The translations under genes were made by a program, and so were the position numbers. This document shows, piece by piece, positions 5,613 through 6,259 of a stretch of DNA of 6,259 nucleotides; positions within the stretch are counted from its first letter, which is position 1; each line of letters opens with the position of its first letter. This stretch comes from Candidatus Omnitrophota bacterium (GTDB taxonomy: Bacteria; Omnitrophota; Gorgyraeia; B26-G9): contig JAGLQQ010000093.1 of assembly GCA_023136735.1 (NCBI GenBank), forward strand, positions 1 through 6,259, read 5' to 3'. The notes beneath the pieces are model-generated. The model worked only from the letters and a program-made list of their open reading frames with translations. It was not told where the DNA came from and did no database searches.

Positions 5613-5879
5613 ATGGAAATTACTGTAAGAAAGCCGATGCAAGAAGAATTGGATAATCTCAATATAAAAAGTTGGGGTACTTGGGAGTGTGAAAAGAGCA
5701 CTTTTGACTGGACGTATTCAGAGCGTGAAACGGCTTATGTTTTTGAAGGTAAAGTTACTGTGAAAACAGCAAATCAGGAAGTTAGCTTTGGCTCCGGTGA
5801 TTTGGTTGTATTTCCCAAAGGTTTATCCTGTACGTGGACGGTAGAGGAGCCGATAAGAAAGGTCTATAAATTCGGTTGA
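5613..5879 (+). CDS. Small single-domain cupin, DUF861/Cupin_3 type
   Basis: The 88-residue product is one cupin barrel resembling the Cupin_3 (DUF861) family, related to ureidoglycine aminohydrolase-like proteins. Family-type landmarks are WGTWECEKSTFDWTYSERE (21-39), YVFEGKVTV (42-50) as the first cupin motif, FGSGDLVVFPKG (59-70) as the second, and CTWTVEEPIRKVYKFG at the end. The usual HxH metal ligands of the first motif are missing, as often in this family, so metal binding and an enzymatic role are uncertain. It is probably cytoplasmic, with no signal peptide. It has its own promoter and strong ribosome site. Family assignment is good; the substrate is unknown. Confidence 0.85.
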   Translation: MEITVRKPMQEELDNLNIKSWGTWECEKSTFDWTYSERETAYVFEGKVTVKTANQEVSFGSGDLVVFPKGLSCTWTVEEPIRKVYKFG

Positions 5880-5895
5880 TACGAATAAAAAAGTT

Positions 5896-5972
5896 GACGG
5901 ATGAGGGACGATCACTCGCTTTGTTCGTTAGGACGATGGACGAAAAAGCGTAAAGCTGAAACAGCGAGTAGA
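5896..5972. repeat. Degenerate seven-base tandem repeat array (about 11 units) after the cupin
   Basis: In seven-base steps from 5896 the gap gives related units: GACGGAT and GAGGGAC (5896-5909), GGACGAT and GGACGAA (5931-5944), then AAAGCGT and AAAGCTG (5945-5958). ACTCGCT (5914-5920) and AGCGAGT (5963-5969) form a perfect inverted pair 42 bases apart. The array ends just before the GAGGG ribosome site of the next gene. Confidence 0.55.
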
Positions 5973-5981
5973 GGGAAAAAG

Positions 5982-6259
5982 ATGAGCTTAAAAAAATATT
6001 TAATTGTTTTATCTGTAGTTGCTTTTTTATTTATTACGGTGATAGTGGGTGCTGAGGAAACGTACGATCCTCCGTTTCAGATAAGCGGTATTGTAAAAAG
6101 CATCACGGAGGATAGTGTGGAGGTATATCTGCCGTATATAAACAAGCAGGTAACGGTATTGGTATCCTCGGATACAATAATCGTAAACAGAATGAACGCT
6201 GAGGCAGGTTCTCAGAGTTTAAGTGTGATTACATTAGAGGATCTGGTTGTTATCAAGGG
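5982..6259 (+). CDS. Secreted protein of unknown function, DUF5666-like pattern (partial, 3' end outside window)
   Basis: The visible 92 residues begin with a signal peptide (LKK, then hydrophobic 6-22, likely cleavage after VGA at 24). The mature part is a run of predicted beta strands: FQISGIVKSI (32-41), DSVEVYLPYI (44-53), KQVTVLVSSDTIIVN (55-69), SVITLEDLVVI (81-91). The G-V-x-x-I repeat, the V-x-V strands and the S-x-D-T-x-I element recall small OB-like or DUF5666-type periplasmic domains, but this is pattern memory only. GAGGG at 5971-5975 serves as ribosome site for ATG 5982. No promoter is evident in the repeat-filled gap, so it may depend on the cupin transcript. Confidence 0.75.
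   Translation, partial: MSLKKYLIVLSVVAFLFITVIVGAEETYDPPFQISGIVKSITEDSVEVYLPYINKQVTVLVSSDTIIVNRMNAEAGSQSLSVITLEDLVVIK

Noticed and set aside
5894..5922. Promoter for the last gene starting from TTGACG at 5894
   Set aside because: No acceptable -10 box lies at the right distance; the TTGACG belongs to the heptad array.

Overview
The window reads as a piece of a moderately AT-rich bacterial genome from an uncultured lineage. My best guess is Candidatus Omnitrophota (former OP3). The basis is the style of the first two proteins, where a signal peptide ending in Trp-Ala and a short Leu-Ser-Pro motif precede an ordinary intracellular enzyme domain. That style is familiar to me from Omnitrophota proteins, but the assignment is from memory and unverified. 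All genes I can support are on the plus strand.

Layout. Bases 1-80 probably hold the last codons of a gene that enters from outside. Bases 81-264 are non-coding and contain degenerate seven-base tandem repeats. Bases 265-3158 hold two genes overlapping by four bases: a Hanks-type (eukaryotic-like) protein kinase with a divergent active site and a class I SAM-dependent methyltransferase. Both have a signal peptide and a shared TLSPx(L/V)xI motif. The methyltransferase also carries a 25-residue tandem duplication. Bases 3159-3350 hold a good sigma-70-type promoter whose spacer is filled by a perfect 16-base palindrome, the likely LexA operator. Bases 3351-5540 form an SOS-type cassette: lexA, a 96-residue unrecognised small protein overlapping lexA by eight bases, and a Y-family DNA polymerase (dinB). 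Bases 5546-5879 hold a separately promoted single-domain cupin of the DUF861/Cupin_3 type. Bases 5982-6259 begin a secreted protein that runs off the window end.

How the genes work together. LexA should repress its own promoter and hence the translesion polymerase behind it; DNA damage would trigger self-cleavage at Ala82-Gly83 and release both. The small protein between them is probably co-regulated and may assist the polymerase, but nothing in the sequence proves that. The kinase and methyltransferase look like one translationally coupled, possibly exported pair of unknown target.

The most striking structure not tied to genes is a period of seven bases in all four larger intergenic gaps. 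Units drift in sequence but stay in register over 8 to 14 copies. Two of the arrays share nearly the same opening pair of heptads (TAGCGnn, TAGCGGG), and one begins inside the last codons of a gene and supplies its stop codon. I saw no rRNA, tRNA, CRISPR array, transposase or integrase.
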